Positions 25,416 to 33,564 of a stretch of 64,000 nucleotides of DNA are shown here, in pieces. Position numbers and translations under genes: made by a program. A model generated the notes under the pieces. That model had not been told where the DNA came from and made no database searches. It saw only the letters and a list, made by a program, of their open reading frames with translations. The stretch comes from Paenibacillus elgii NBRC 100335 (GTDB lineage Bacteria; Bacillota; Bacilli; Paenibacillales; NBRC-103111). The stretch is from contig NZ_BIMB01000002.1 of NCBI RefSeq assembly GCF_004000865.1, positions 1 to 64,000 of the forward strand, in the 5' to 3' direction. Position 1 is the first letter of the stretch, and each line of letters opens with the position of its first letter.

Positions 25416-25488
25416 AAATCAACCATAATATTGCCGCTTAGGCAAGCTTATGCTTGATTTTCAGTTTGGCAACCATATGCTTGATTTT
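25416..25488. repeat. three copies of a GGCAA-N3-TATG-N-TTGATTT repeat
   Basis: GGCAAGCTTATGCTTGATTT (25441-25460) and GGCAACCATATGCTTGATTT (25468-25487) are direct repeats. The inverse orientation of GGCAATATTATGGTTGATTT lies at 25416-25435. Two more copies occur at 27719 and 27743. Repeated 20-bp units of this kind are found at the ends of IS21-family elements, so this could be an insertion-sequence end. No transposase is present. Confidence 0.55.
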
Positions 25489-25492
25489 TTAT

Positions 25493-25528
25493 GGGGCAGT
25501 TATGGATTCGACGGGGATAGAACGAGCA
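25493..25528 (+). other. fragment resembling the 5' end of tmRNA (ssrA)
   Basis: The stretch begins GGGG and contains GTTATGGATTCGACGGGGAT, followed by AGAACGAGCA. This closely matches the first 36 or so bases of Bacillales tmRNA. The match stops there: no tag reading frame and no 3' tRNA-like part follow. It is therefore a fragment, not a working ssrA gene. Confidence 0.5.
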
Positions 25529-25532
25529 CGGC

Positions 25533-25619
25533 ATCATTACCGACGAACCGGAAGAAGCCGGTCGCATCGTGAAGGAGATGCAAGCCGGCAGGTTATCCGG
25601 GACGTTCGATATCCAGTGT
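25533..25619 (+). pseudogene. short coding remnant of unknown origin
   Basis: In one frame the DNA reads ITDEPEEAGRIVKEMQAGRL then SGTFDIQC, with good codon quality and no start codon or ribosome binding site. It is sandwiched between the tmRNA-like fragment and the methyltransferase gene. It looks like the tail of a lost gene; chance is not excluded. Confidence 0.3.
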
Positions 25620-25628
25620 AAGACGCGG

Positions 25629-26486
25629 CTAAGCTTTGCGCAGGATGAGCCACCAATGCGCGCTGTCATAGCCATCCAAGCGGATTTCCGCAAGGCCCAG
25701 ATCGGCTTCTTGAATCCACTGGCGCGTCAGCTCGATGTAGGCGCTGTGGAACGAGGTGGAATACCCGATGTCCTCGTAGCCCTCGAAGGTGCAATTATCG
25801 AAAATCATGTACCCGCCCGGCTTCAGCAGCTTGGCGCACGTCTCGACAATGCGGATGAAATCGCCGTAGACGGCCGCTTTTAATTCGCCGCGTTCATGGT
25901 ATGCCATAACGGCCTGCAGCATCTGCGGCTCGATCGACCACCAGTCGCTGCCAACCGTATCGATGCCTTCTATGCCCGACAGGATCGTCTGTACGATATC
26001 GTTGACCGCATGGTGAAAAGCGACGACATCCACCGTACCTTCTGGCACATAGTCCAAAATCCGGACTCCATCGTCTTCAATAATCCGGATGCCGATGTTC
26101 AATCCAGCCGTTTTGTCAATAAACCGCTTCGTCAGCGCCTTATTCAGATTGGCCGTAACATAGCTCGCGCTTTCGGAATAAGCATCGAGCGCCTTCGGAA
26201 TATGAACGGTATCGCCGGCGGCGATTTCGAACACTTTGGCTTCGGCCGGAAGCTTCAGCTTGGCACATAGCTGCTGCCAGGACACCATGTAAAAGAGCTG
26301 ATACAGTTCATAGCTGGTCGGGCCCGACAAATCAAGCGGAATTTGAATGACTTGCTCCAGCTGCTGCTCGATCGAATCGACGCCCATCTCTTGTAAACGC
26401 GCAACCGCCTCTGCGGGAAAATCGTTCATCAACGTTTCCTTTAATGACCCGGATGCAATGCGTTCGGCTAGCTCGCGTAAATTCAT
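25629..26486 (-). CDS. class I SAM-dependent methyltransferase-like protein
   Basis: A 285-residue protein with a helical N-terminus and a Rossmann-like methyltransferase core from about residue 75. The core shows VFEIAAGDTVHIPKALDAY in place of the usual glycine-rich SAM loop, VDVVAFHHAVNDI for the fourth strand and LLKPGGYMIFDNCTFEGYED for the post-core strand. The substrate is unknown. The weak glycine loop leaves some doubt about activity. It is convergent with the AraC sensor gene and divergent from an AraC/GyrI-like regulator. Confidence 0.75.
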   Translation of the reverse strand: MNLRELAERIASGSLKETLMNDFPAEAVARLQEMGVDSIEQQLEQVIQIPLDLSGPTSYELYQLFYMVSWQQLCAKLKLPAEAKVFEIAAGDTVHIPKALDAYSESASYVTANLNKALTKRFIDKTAGLNIGIRIIEDDGVRILDYVPEGTVDVVAFHHAVNDIVQTILSGIEGIDTVGSDWWSIEPQMLQAVMAYHERGELKAAVYGDFIRIVETCAKLLKPGGYMIFDNCTFEGYEDIGYSTSFHSAYIELTRQWIQEADLGLAEIRLDGYDSAHWWLILRKA

Positions 26487-26593
26487 GGATCACCACTCCA
26501 ACCTTAATCTTTTTCATTTACGCTATTATTGTACTAACTGGATGCCGCCAAAAATGAATCAATCTTGCTCAAAACGAGGAGGCCCGCACGCCC

Positions 26594-27523
26594 GTGAAGA
26601 ACAAATGGATGGACAACATACGAACTGCAGCCGACTTTATCGAACATAACGTACGCCGGAAACTGACGCTGGACGAAATCGCTGCCGAAGTCGGCCTTTC
26701 CAAATACCACTTGCACCGGATCATGAGCGCGGCGGCGGAACGGCCCCTGATGGACTATGTCCGCGCCCGAAAGCTGGCTTCCAGCCTCGACCTGCTGCTG
26801 CATAAAGACATGACGATCCTGGATATCGCCTTGGAATTCGGTTTTGAGTTCGAACAGTCGTACATCAATGCCTTCACGAGCGAATATGGCGTAACCCCCT
26901 ACAAATTCAAAAAAGGCAGCTATACCCTTCGAATCGCGCCCCCTATCGACGTATCGCAAATGAAAGCGCTCGACGAGGGCATTATTTTCAAGCCGCAATA
27001 TGCGGTAAAAACGGCATTTACCCTGGCCGGCGTCCGCCACCGCTTCTCTCCGGAGGAAAATTATAACCATAACACGGCCAATGCGGTCGGAAACGATTTT
27101 TTCTACCGGCGCCGGCAAGAAATGAGAAACCCCGTACGCCCCGATACGTATATCGGGTTTACGAAGTGGACAAGTGGTGATCCGGACTCCAATAGCTACA
27201 TGCCTTCCGTCGAAATGTACGAAACGAGCCGGCTGCCGGAAGGGTGGGACCGCGAGAAGGTGGCCCCTCACCAGTATGCCGTGTTCAAATTTATCGGCCA
27301 GTTCCATCCGCGGAATCTCACTTATCATCATCTGGAGGAGATTTGGGCTTACATTAACGAAACTTGGATGAATGACCCGGACCGCAAAACCGCGGATACG
27401 TTCTTTTTCGAGCAAATCGATATGGAGTTGGCCTCGGATAACTATTGCGAGGTGGAGCTGTACATTCCGATAAGCATAAACGGCTGGCGCCGTCCTATCG
27501 GCGCATCCGGAATATGCTTCTGA
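26594..27523 (+). CDS. AraC family regulator with GyrI-like effector domain
   Basis: A 309-residue regulator. The N-terminal AraC domain (about 10-105) has two helix-turn-helix motifs (LDEIAAEVGLSKYHLHRIMS and ILDIALEFGFEFEQSYINAF). A GyrI-like/effector-binding domain (about 125-300, VKTAFTLAGVRHRF, YAVFKFIGQF) follows. This is the Rob/SoxS-BmrR type layout for sensing small hydrophobic compounds. The GTG start has GGAGG 12 bases upstream. Divergent from the methyltransferase-like gene, which it might control. Confidence 0.88.
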   Translation: MKNKWMDNIRTAADFIEHNVRRKLTLDEIAAEVGLSKYHLHRIMSAAAERPLMDYVRARKLASSLDLLLHKDMTILDIALEFGFEFEQSYINAFTSEYGVTPYKFKKGSYTLRIAPPIDVSQMKALDEGIIFKPQYAVKTAFTLAGVRHRFSPEENYNHNTANAVGNDFFYRRRQEMRNPVRPDTYIGFTKWTSGDPDSNSYMPSVEMYETSRLPEGWDREKVAPHQYAVFKFIGQFHPRNLTYHHLEEIWAYINETWMNDPDRKTADTFFFEQIDMELASDNYCEVELYIPISINGWRRPIGASGICF

Positions 27524-27718
27524 TCGAAGCACCATCTTTGCGAGCATACTCTCCAAAGTCACCTTCGTTCAGTGCTGCAACGAGAACGTATTTGGCTCGC
27601 TCGCTTCCATATCCTTGTAACAGATTGGAATTGCGTAGAATTCCCATTGATCTTGGGAATATGGTTGTTGCAAGGTATAAGGAATACAGGGCTGAACAAA
27701 AAAACAAGAAAAACTTAC

Positions 27719-27763
27719 GGCAACATTATGATTGATATTTTTGGCAACATTATGATTGAAGTC
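27719..27763 (+). repeat. two direct copies of the GGCAACATTATGATTGA repeat
   Basis: GGCAACATTATGATTGA occurs at 27719-27735 and 27743-27759. The units belong to the same family as the cluster at 25416-25488. The rest of the gap from 27524 to 27794 contains only a weak minus-strand frame (27495-27707) that I do not accept as a gene. Confidence 0.5.
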
Positions 27764-27794
27764 ACATTTTCTTTTCAGCGCCGCTCAATTCATG

Positions 27795-30308
27795 TCAGAT
27801 GTCGTCCGGGATATCCAATCCGGCCCTCTCGGCCTGTTCAAGATGATACTTCGCCAAGCTCTCATCCGCGAATTCCTTTTCGTTTCGGTAGATTCGAGCC
27901 AGCTCGATATGGGCATGCGGATAATCTCTTTCTAAAGCAGCGTTAAAATAAGCGATGGCCGCGGCGGGATCTTTGGCTACACCCAAGCCTTGACTGTATA
28001 CGATTCCCAAGTTATAGGCCCCCACACTGCTGCCGGCTTCGTAATCCCGAAGGTAATAATGCAGCGCCTTTTCGTAGTTCCCTTGATAATCGTACAAGTA
28101 ACCAAGCCACCCAAAGTTCGGCGAACCCAAAGCTTCGCCTTGTTCGTAGTGCCAGAGCGCCTTATCCAAATTCTGCGGCACCAGTTCTCCCTCAAAATAG
28201 ACGGAGCCCAGATTGTTTTGGGCCAGCCCGAGACCCTGCTCTGCGGCTTGGCCAAACCAATACAGCGCCTTGTCCGCATCGGGGTCCGTCCCAATGCCGT
28301 GCTGGTAACAGCAGCCCAGACCGTTCATCGCATAGAGATTACCTGCCGCTGCCCCCTTCTCGTACCAGTAAAAGGCTTTATCATTATCGATATAGCCATC
28401 CTCCGCGTAATACATTTGCCCAAGGTTGTTCATCGAAGGGGCGTAGCCTTTCTCGGCCGCAAGCGTATCGTATTCGATCGCTTTGTCATAATCGCCCGAG
28501 TCATTAGCCAGCACGGCCAGGCTGTACAAAACTTCTACGGATGTATACTCGTCTACGCCGCCGGAATCGGGGCTGTTCGTTTTGGCGTAAGCCAGCAGTC
28601 GCTTACGTACGTCGGTGTCAAAATAATAGTCGTAATATTTGTCCGAAGCATCCTCCAGCACTTCGGCTTTATCGGCCCTCGACATTCCGTAGTACCCTGC
28701 CGCATAAACTTGGGGACCTTTGAAGGCATACGCAAAACCGTTCACCGGCGCTTTTCGCACTACAAGATCGAATTCATAGTCGCTCAGCCGCTTTTCGGGC
28801 GAATAGGCAATGCTCCATAACCCGTTGCGCTTCAACGCGAAGGCACCCTCATACAGCCACATGATGTCCTCGTAATCGTCCAAAGGAAATAGCCACGAAG
28901 GCTCGTCCGGGTCCCCGTTAAAAATGCCTTTTTGCCCGTCCTTTTGCGCCAGAACCAGATTGCTCGACATGGAATCCACGACGGCTTGCAGATCGATCAG
29001 CGCATCGTATTCATAAGGCAGCAGCAGGCTTTCCTGTTGCTTTCCGAAAGCGCCGTGCTTTTTGCCTTTGCGCAGAATGAGCAGATTCGGGAAATGGGTT
29101 TGGCGGTTCAGCTTATCGAAGCCCGATACGCAGACCGTGCCGTCTTTTTTGTACAAGGTGTGGTGACTGGCGTCCTTGTGCGGCTTGATCAGAATAAGCC
29201 CCTCGCCGATCGGCTCCACCGCAGTTAATGGAAAGTCCCCGATATAGCTCCAAGATTCGTTGAAGATTTTACGGCTTTTTCGCCCTTTCACTGCCGTATG
29301 GTAATACTCCCCGCCGAACTGGAAGGCCTCTTCATGCTCGAAGGGCACGATGACGGAGCCGGATTGGTCCAGCACGCCCCAGCCGCCGTCTTTTTTTCCA
29401 GTAAAATAAATGCCGGCCAGCGCTTCCAAGCTCTCGTATTCGGTTGGCGCCACCGTCCGGCCTTCGAGATTGATGAGACCGAATTTATCGTCCCGTTTGA
29501 CAATGGCGGAAACTGTGCCGTATTCAAAATCGAAAGCATCGTCCCATACGAGCGGGATGACGATTTTCCCAGACTTATGTACATAGCCGAATTTGCCTGC
29601 CCGGGAGACCACGGCAAGATCTTCGCAGCTGAAATCGTAAAATTCGTCAAACTGCGGGCTGAGCAGGATGCTGCCGGCCTTGTCTTTCAGGCCCCACAAG
29701 CCGTTTTCCTCAAAAATCTCCACATCCGTCTCGTCTTCATAAGGCTGCCAAATCGACGCCCAGCCGTATTCGTAATTCGGGTAATTGAGCAGCTCTTCGA
29801 ACGAAGTAAAGCCGGGGCTAACATCCATGAATTCGGAATAGCGCAGCAGCGAGACATCTTCGTTGTCCATTGCCTTGGTGATGATCTCGTTGTTGTGGGC
29901 AATATTCGCCCGCCATGTTTCCGCCTGCTCGGCATGGGGAATATCGTCCATATTGAACACGTCCCACGCATCCAGATGGAAATACGGGAGGTCTAATTTT
30001 TCGAGATAGCTCGTAAGCTTCGTTTTGGCTGTGGCAAAGGCTGCTTTGTCGGCAATCAGCCCTCCCTGCTTCTCCAGGAACTCGTAAAACCGCTTCAGGT
30101 TTTCGATTCCCGCCCGGGCATTATAATACAGTCCCGCATTATCCGGCTCCGTATGGTTGTTATAATTATTACCGTCGATAAACCCTCCCTCAACCAAGAG
30201 AGGCTGTAACAATAGGGGCATCTCATAGCCCCATTCCATCATCATCGTATCGTCATCCCGCCCTTCGGAAGGGACGCTGACATTATATAAATAGACTCTG
30301 TGCGACAT
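27795..30308 (-). CDS. WG-repeat and Sel1-repeat protein
   Basis: An 837-residue protein. After an N-terminal region of about 190 residues, WG beta-repeats run to about residue 530 (ENGLWGLKDKAGSILLSPQF, RDDKFGLINLEGRTVAP, KDGGWGVLDQSGSVIVP). Sel1/TPR-like helical repeats follow from about 610 to 820 (AMNGLGCCYQHGIGTDPDAD, AQNNLGSVYFEGELVPQ). No signal peptide is visible. Such proteins are binding scaffolds. The downstream gene on the same strand (30351-30715) precedes it in transcription and is frameshifted. Its partner is not known. Confidence 0.85.
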   Translation of the reverse strand: MSHRVYLYNVSVPSEGRDDDTMMMEWGYEMPLLLQPLLVEGGFIDGNNYNNHTEPDNAGLYYNARAGIENLKRFYEFLEKQGGLIADKAAFATAKTKLTSYLEKLDLPYFHLDAWDVFNMDDIPHAEQAETWRANIAHNNEIITKAMDNEDVSLLRYSEFMDVSPGFTSFEELLNYPNYEYGWASIWQPYEDETDVEIFEENGLWGLKDKAGSILLSPQFDEFYDFSCEDLAVVSRAGKFGYVHKSGKIVIPLVWDDAFDFEYGTVSAIVKRDDKFGLINLEGRTVAPTEYESLEALAGIYFTGKKDGGWGVLDQSGSVIVPFEHEEAFQFGGEYYHTAVKGRKSRKIFNESWSYIGDFPLTAVEPIGEGLILIKPHKDASHHTLYKKDGTVCVSGFDKLNRQTHFPNLLILRKGKKHGAFGKQQESLLLPYEYDALIDLQAVVDSMSSNLVLAQKDGQKGIFNGDPDEPSWLFPLDDYEDIMWLYEGAFALKRNGLWSIAYSPEKRLSDYEFDLVVRKAPVNGFAYAFKGPQVYAAGYYGMSRADKAEVLEDASDKYYDYYFDTDVRKRLLAYAKTNSPDSGGVDEYTSVEVLYSLAVLANDSGDYDKAIEYDTLAAEKGYAPSMNNLGQMYYAEDGYIDNDKAFYWYEKGAAAGNLYAMNGLGCCYQHGIGTDPDADKALYWFGQAAEQGLGLAQNNLGSVYFEGELVPQNLDKALWHYEQGEALGSPNFGWLGYLYDYQGNYEKALHYYLRDYEAGSSVGAYNLGIVYSQGLGVAKDPAAAIAYFNAALERDYPHAHIELARIYRNEKEFADESLAKYHLEQAERAGLDIPDDI

Positions 30309-30350
30309 CGCTGTTCTCCTTCTTAGGCCGCCGCAGTGGACAGCCTTTGT

Positions 30351-30715
30351 TTATGTATGTTTGTCGCGCTTCCAGACACGGTAGCGTTCCGAAATGACCG
30401 GCTCAATGATCCGGTAATTCTCGATCGTATCTTCCACATGGTAGATCGTCGGCAAGCCGGCAGCCAATATTTCCGCGAAATCCGTGGCCAGCCTTTAGCT
30501 CTCAGCTCGTCAGCTAATGCGTTCAGCCGATCGACGGCTTCCTGCTTGGCGGGATGCGGCTCGTAGGTCGGATTCATCGTCTTTTTATTGGGATACAGCC
30601 GGCCTTTAATGACATTCAGGATATAGACCTGCGGTCCTTCCGTAATGGTCAGATGCACATAATCTTTAAAGGTCTTTCTCTGCTTGGTTACTACCGTTTC
30701 GATCTTTTTCGTCAT
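30351..30715 (-). pseudogene. small conserved protein broken by a one-base deletion
   Basis: The first frame reads from MTKKIET through ADELRAKGW and then turns into low-quality, Arg/Ser-rich sequence. One base shift after Trp restores a natural continuation (ATDFAEILAAGLPTIYHVED, ending RYRVWKRDKHT then TAA at 30351). The break is at about 30486-30489, where TGGCC would be TGGGCC in the intact gene. GGGGAGAA precedes the ATG at 30715. It sits 14-40 bases before the WG/Sel1 gene and probably shares its mRNA. Either real decay or a sequencing error. Function unknown. Confidence 0.75.
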
Positions 30716-30962
30716 CGTTCTCCCCAAATCCATACGAAGTCAAGCTTCTGTAGTTACCAGCTTACCTTGGAATGCATTTTATGGGAATCCTGCAAAATTA
30801 CCAAACTCAACCTGCTCTCTTTCAGAGAAAATCACGCTCAATACCGCCTGCAGCAGGCTGGCATTTTTTCTGAAAAGCCTATTTCTGCATATCATTTTGC
30901 TATATACTGGTACTATTGTGCATGTTGGATACAAATTTTAGAAAAAATTAGCGGAGAGAAGC

Positions 30963-31171
30963 ATGGAAAACTTATTTTTACGAAAGCTGACAATATTCAT
31001 ATCGGTACTGGCTTTATGCTCGGGGTGCAAATTAACGACGAATACCCCATCATCTGCTCCTGCAGAATCAGGAACAACGACCCAGATGGCGACGCAGGCT
31101 CCTTAAACGCTTATTTCAGGGACAATCCCGAGATCACAGCCTTATTGAGCAAGTATGGATTTAACAAATGA
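30963..31171 (+). pseudogene. small lipoprotein gene, probably frameshifted near its end
   Basis: The ATG at 30963 follows GGAGAG. The frame encodes a lipoprotein signal (RKLTIFISVLALCSGC, acylated Cys22) and a Ser/Thr/Ala-rich tail that stops at 31106 after 47 residues. In the next frame the sequence continues LNAYFRDNPEITALLSKYGF and stops at 31171, just before a terminator. Adding one T in CCTTAA would join them into a 69-residue lipoprotein. The 47-residue product could also be the real one. Confidence 0.55.
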
Positions 31172-31215
31172 TACCTGGAAGATCCGGAAAATAACTTTGG
31201 GGTACGGCTTTATAG

Positions 31216-31250
31216 GCAGAGTAGCCTTTCGAAGGTTACTCTGCTTTCTT
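31216..31250 (+). terminator. rho-independent terminator
   Basis: A 13-bp stem, GCAGAGTAGCCTT with AAGGTTACTCTGC, has a three-base loop and is followed by TTTCTTT. It closes the small lipoprotein gene. Confidence 0.8.
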
Positions 31251-31254
31251 TGGG

Positions 31255-31662
31255 TCACGATCCACTTTCAATCTTCCAGCTTACTTTTATATATCCATTT
31301 TCCATCTTATTTCCTTTTATGACGAAGAAATACTCCCCATCCTTCTCAGCCATAATACTTACTGTGCCTCCTTCCGGAATAATTTTAACAAACTTGCCAT
31401 TCTGATCTAAAAATGACGTGGAGAGTCCTCCCTTTCCGCCGATTGTGTAGTCTACTTTTATTTTACTGCCCTTTATAGCTTTAATCGGGATTCTTTTCTC
31501 ACCATCGAAATAGTCATATTTTAGTTCAATGCCATTACTAAACTCTTTCTCGGACCAGTTCGTTTTTATATCAATAAATTTAGGTTGATCGACGTAATAA
31601 TAAATGACTGCCAGAAGAAATAGAACAGGGGCTACAATTAAAAATAAGCAAATTCTTTTCAA
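31255..31662 (-). CDS. membrane-anchored protein of unknown function
   Basis: A 135-residue protein. One N-terminal hydrophobic helix (residues 4-23) acts as anchor or signal. A beta-rich outer part follows (KIKVDYTIGGKGGLSTSFLD, GGTVSIMAEKDGEYFFVIKG). The spacing of these strands recalls emp24/GOLD-like or immunoglobulin-like small domains. It is the last of three adjacent minus-strand genes for small membrane or exported proteins. Confidence 0.7.
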   Translation of the reverse strand: MKRICLFLIVAPVLFLLAVIYYYVDQPKFIDIKTNWSEKEFSNGIELKYDYFDGEKRIPIKAIKGSKIKVDYTIGGKGGLSTSFLDQNGKFVKIIPEGGTVSIMAEKDGEYFFVIKGNKMENGYIKVSWKIESGS

Positions 31663-31684
31663 AAGATCACCTCAATCGTATCCC

Positions 31685-32188
31685 TCATCGGCTGGAGTCC
31701 TTATAATCCCATTTCGACAGATAGGATACGGAAGCCAAAGGTCTAAAAACATCTCTTCCACGAATCGGATAAAGAATCCCCCACTCCTTGGAAACAAGAA
31801 CCAAATTTCCATCTTGTTCGTTATAACGAGGACCTTCTCGTTTCTCTAACACTCCCTTAAGGATAAATCTGTTTTTCTTGCCTCCCGACGACCCCTGATC
31901 ATAAATAGTTAGAAACTCGCTTAGCTCATCCATCGGATTTGCGCCTTCAACATACATGTAGCCGTTAGCGGAAGGAAATAGATGATTATTGTAGCCAAGT
32001 ATTTTCCAATCGGCTCCCGATGCATCCGAATGCTCGGCGATGATCTCAATTTCACCTAAAGGAAGCCCCCCTTTAGGGATGTAATCAAACTCAGCGGACA
32101 CGGCATGTTTAACCGGTAATTCTTGAACGCAAAGATATGCCACTAAAATTAAAGCAGCGGATACCATGATCAATTTATTTTTTCGCAT
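31685..32188 (-). CDS. exported protein of unknown function
   Basis: A 167-residue protein with a signal-anchor helix (residues 6-22). The external part is polar and carries short blocks such as GGLPLGEIEIIAEH and LVLVSKEWGILYPIRG. The ATG at 32188 follows AAGGTG; a longer frame starting at 32308 adds 40 residues without a good binding site. It lies between two other small membrane-protein genes on the same strand. No family recognised. Confidence 0.65.
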   Translation of the reverse strand: MRKNKLIMVSAALILVAYLCVQELPVKHAVSAEFDYIPKGGLPLGEIEIIAEHSDASGADWKILGYNNHLFPSANGYMYVEGANPMDELSEFLTIYDQGSSGGKKNRFILKGVLEKREGPRYNEQDGNLVLVSKEWGILYPIRGRDVFRPLASVSYLSKWDYKDSSR

Positions 32189-32231
32189 TGGTTCACCTTT
32201 TAGGTTCAGAGGAATCAGGACTAGCGTACAT

Positions 32232-32438
32232 TTAATAGTAACTTCGAACAAAACCAATAAATAATAGACTGATGAAAAGAAGTAAAAAACCAACTGCTCT
32301 TCTAACAACGATTATAAAATATGGGGGCTCCGGAACCGGCAAGAAAAGCTCATCAGTTCTATAGTACTTCATATATTTGGGAAAAAATAAAAATCCTATT
32401 GATAATAATAGTAGAACGATTGCTTGTATTATTAACAC
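32232..32438 (-). CDS. small two-helix membrane protein
   Basis: A 68-residue protein with hydrophobic helices at about 3-20 and 45-64 and a polar loop YYRTDELFLPVPEPP between them. The loop and the VRRAVG start of helix 2 resemble small membrane proteins annotated DUF6199, but this is only by eye. First gene of a three-gene minus-strand group. Confidence 0.55.
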   Translation of the reverse strand: MLIIQAIVLLLLSIGFLFFPKYMKYYRTDELFLPVPEPPYFIIVVRRAVGFLLLFISLLFIGFVRSYY

Positions 32439-32562
32439 GAATCATCCCTCACATTAGACTTCCGCCCCATTTTGCCAAGCCTTGAACTTAATATATATCG
32501 GACATATTCATGTTCTATTTTATGTAAGTTCACACACACATCGGATAAAGTGAAAACTAAAT

Positions 32563-32595
32563 AACCTTAGTCCGGAATACTGCCGAACTAAGGTT
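32563..32595 (-). terminator. terminator of the methyltransferase gene
   Basis: AACCTTAGT and ACTAAGGTT pair across 15 bases and, read on the minus strand, run into a T-rich tail. It lies about 40 bases past the stop at 32634. Confidence 0.75.
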
Positions 32596-32633
32596 AGCTG
32601 AAGGAGGTCCTTCCTATTGCCCACAGGATATCC

Positions 32634-33383
32634 CTATACCCTGGCAATGATCATAAAACGTTCCGAGTTGGTTTTAATTCCTTTTTCAGTTTGATTTTCC
32701 GCAATAAATTGTTGAAGTATTTGAAAATCAAATTCGGATTGCCCAAAGTTAGGAATAATTGGAGTATGCTTCAAAAGAAAAATCAGGTCCTCGGCCGTCT
32801 GGTAAAATTCAATGACGTTACAATCAAATGACTGTATATGTGTAAAGCCCGCTTCGCTCAATTCGGCAATGCATTGATGTTTTAATGTACCTCCAGTTAT
32901 CCCTAACGCTTGCCCTCTTCCAAACGCTTCTTTAATATTTAACTTATCATTTTCGCTTACTTGCTGAGTCAGGAATATGCCTTCCTTAACCAACACTTTT
33001 GCTATTTCTTTAGCATAGAAAACCGAATGTCTACAAGAAACTATATTAAAGAAATTCTCAGGGAAAAGTAGTTCTTGGGCGTCCATCTGTAGAAAACGAA
33101 CATTCGCTCTACCTGAATTGGCCAAATTGTTAGTTGCGGTTTCGATCATTCCAGTTGATTGATCAATCCCCACTAGCAGCAATGCGGCTTCAGCTATGGT
33201 TAAAATCGCTTCGCCACCGCCTGTGCCGATATCCAGTAACAAATCCGACTTCTTGCATGCCTTTGTTACTTCGCTGTAGAAGTCCCATTTTATTCCTTCC
33301 GAGATACATTTCACATTGCTGAAATCCCATCCGTTGGTTTTTCCAACTTTATCATAAAATTGTTTATAGTCTATTGAATTCAT
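32634..33383 (-). CDS. class I SAM-dependent methyltransferase
   Basis: A 249-residue methyltransferase. Motif I is LLLDIGTGGGEAIL (about residues 48-61), followed by VGIDQSTGMIETA, VRFLQMDAQELLFPENFFNIV and a VLVKEGIFLTQQV post-core strand. These are the UbiE/BioC-type signatures. The substrate is unknown. The gene is AT-rich compared with the core genes and stands alone with its own terminator. Confidence 0.88.
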   Translation of the reverse strand: MNSIDYKQFYDKVGKTNGWDFSNVKCISEGIKWDFYSEVTKACKKSDLLLDIGTGGGEAILTIAEAALLLVGIDQSTGMIETATNNLANSGRANVRFLQMDAQELLFPENFFNIVSCRHSVFYAKEIAKVLVKEGIFLTQQVSENDKLNIKEAFGRGQALGITGGTLKHQCIAELSEAGFTHIQSFDCNVIEFYQTAEDLIFLLKHTPIIPNFGQSEFDFQILQQFIAENQTEKGIKTNSERFMIIARV

Positions 33384-33564
33384 TATTATTCACCTTCTAA
33401 TGAGGATAATAACCACAAAACAGATGACCGATATCATTCAATGTGTAGCTTCTGGATCAAAAGGGCAGACCTCCCCCTTGATGGCTGGTACGCGTTTTTT
33501 CCAGCCCGAAAACTACATACCTCGAACGATACGGAAAGACATCCATTTCACCTCATTTATCGGT

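Noticed and set aside
25493-25640. Functional ssrA (tmRNA) gene
   Set aside because: Only the first 36 or so bases match. No tag frame or 3' tRNA-like domain follows.
27495-27707. Minus-strand 70-codon frame after the AraC/GyrI gene
   Set aside because: It overlaps the end of the regulator gene, has no ribosome binding site and no recognised family; at most a fragment.
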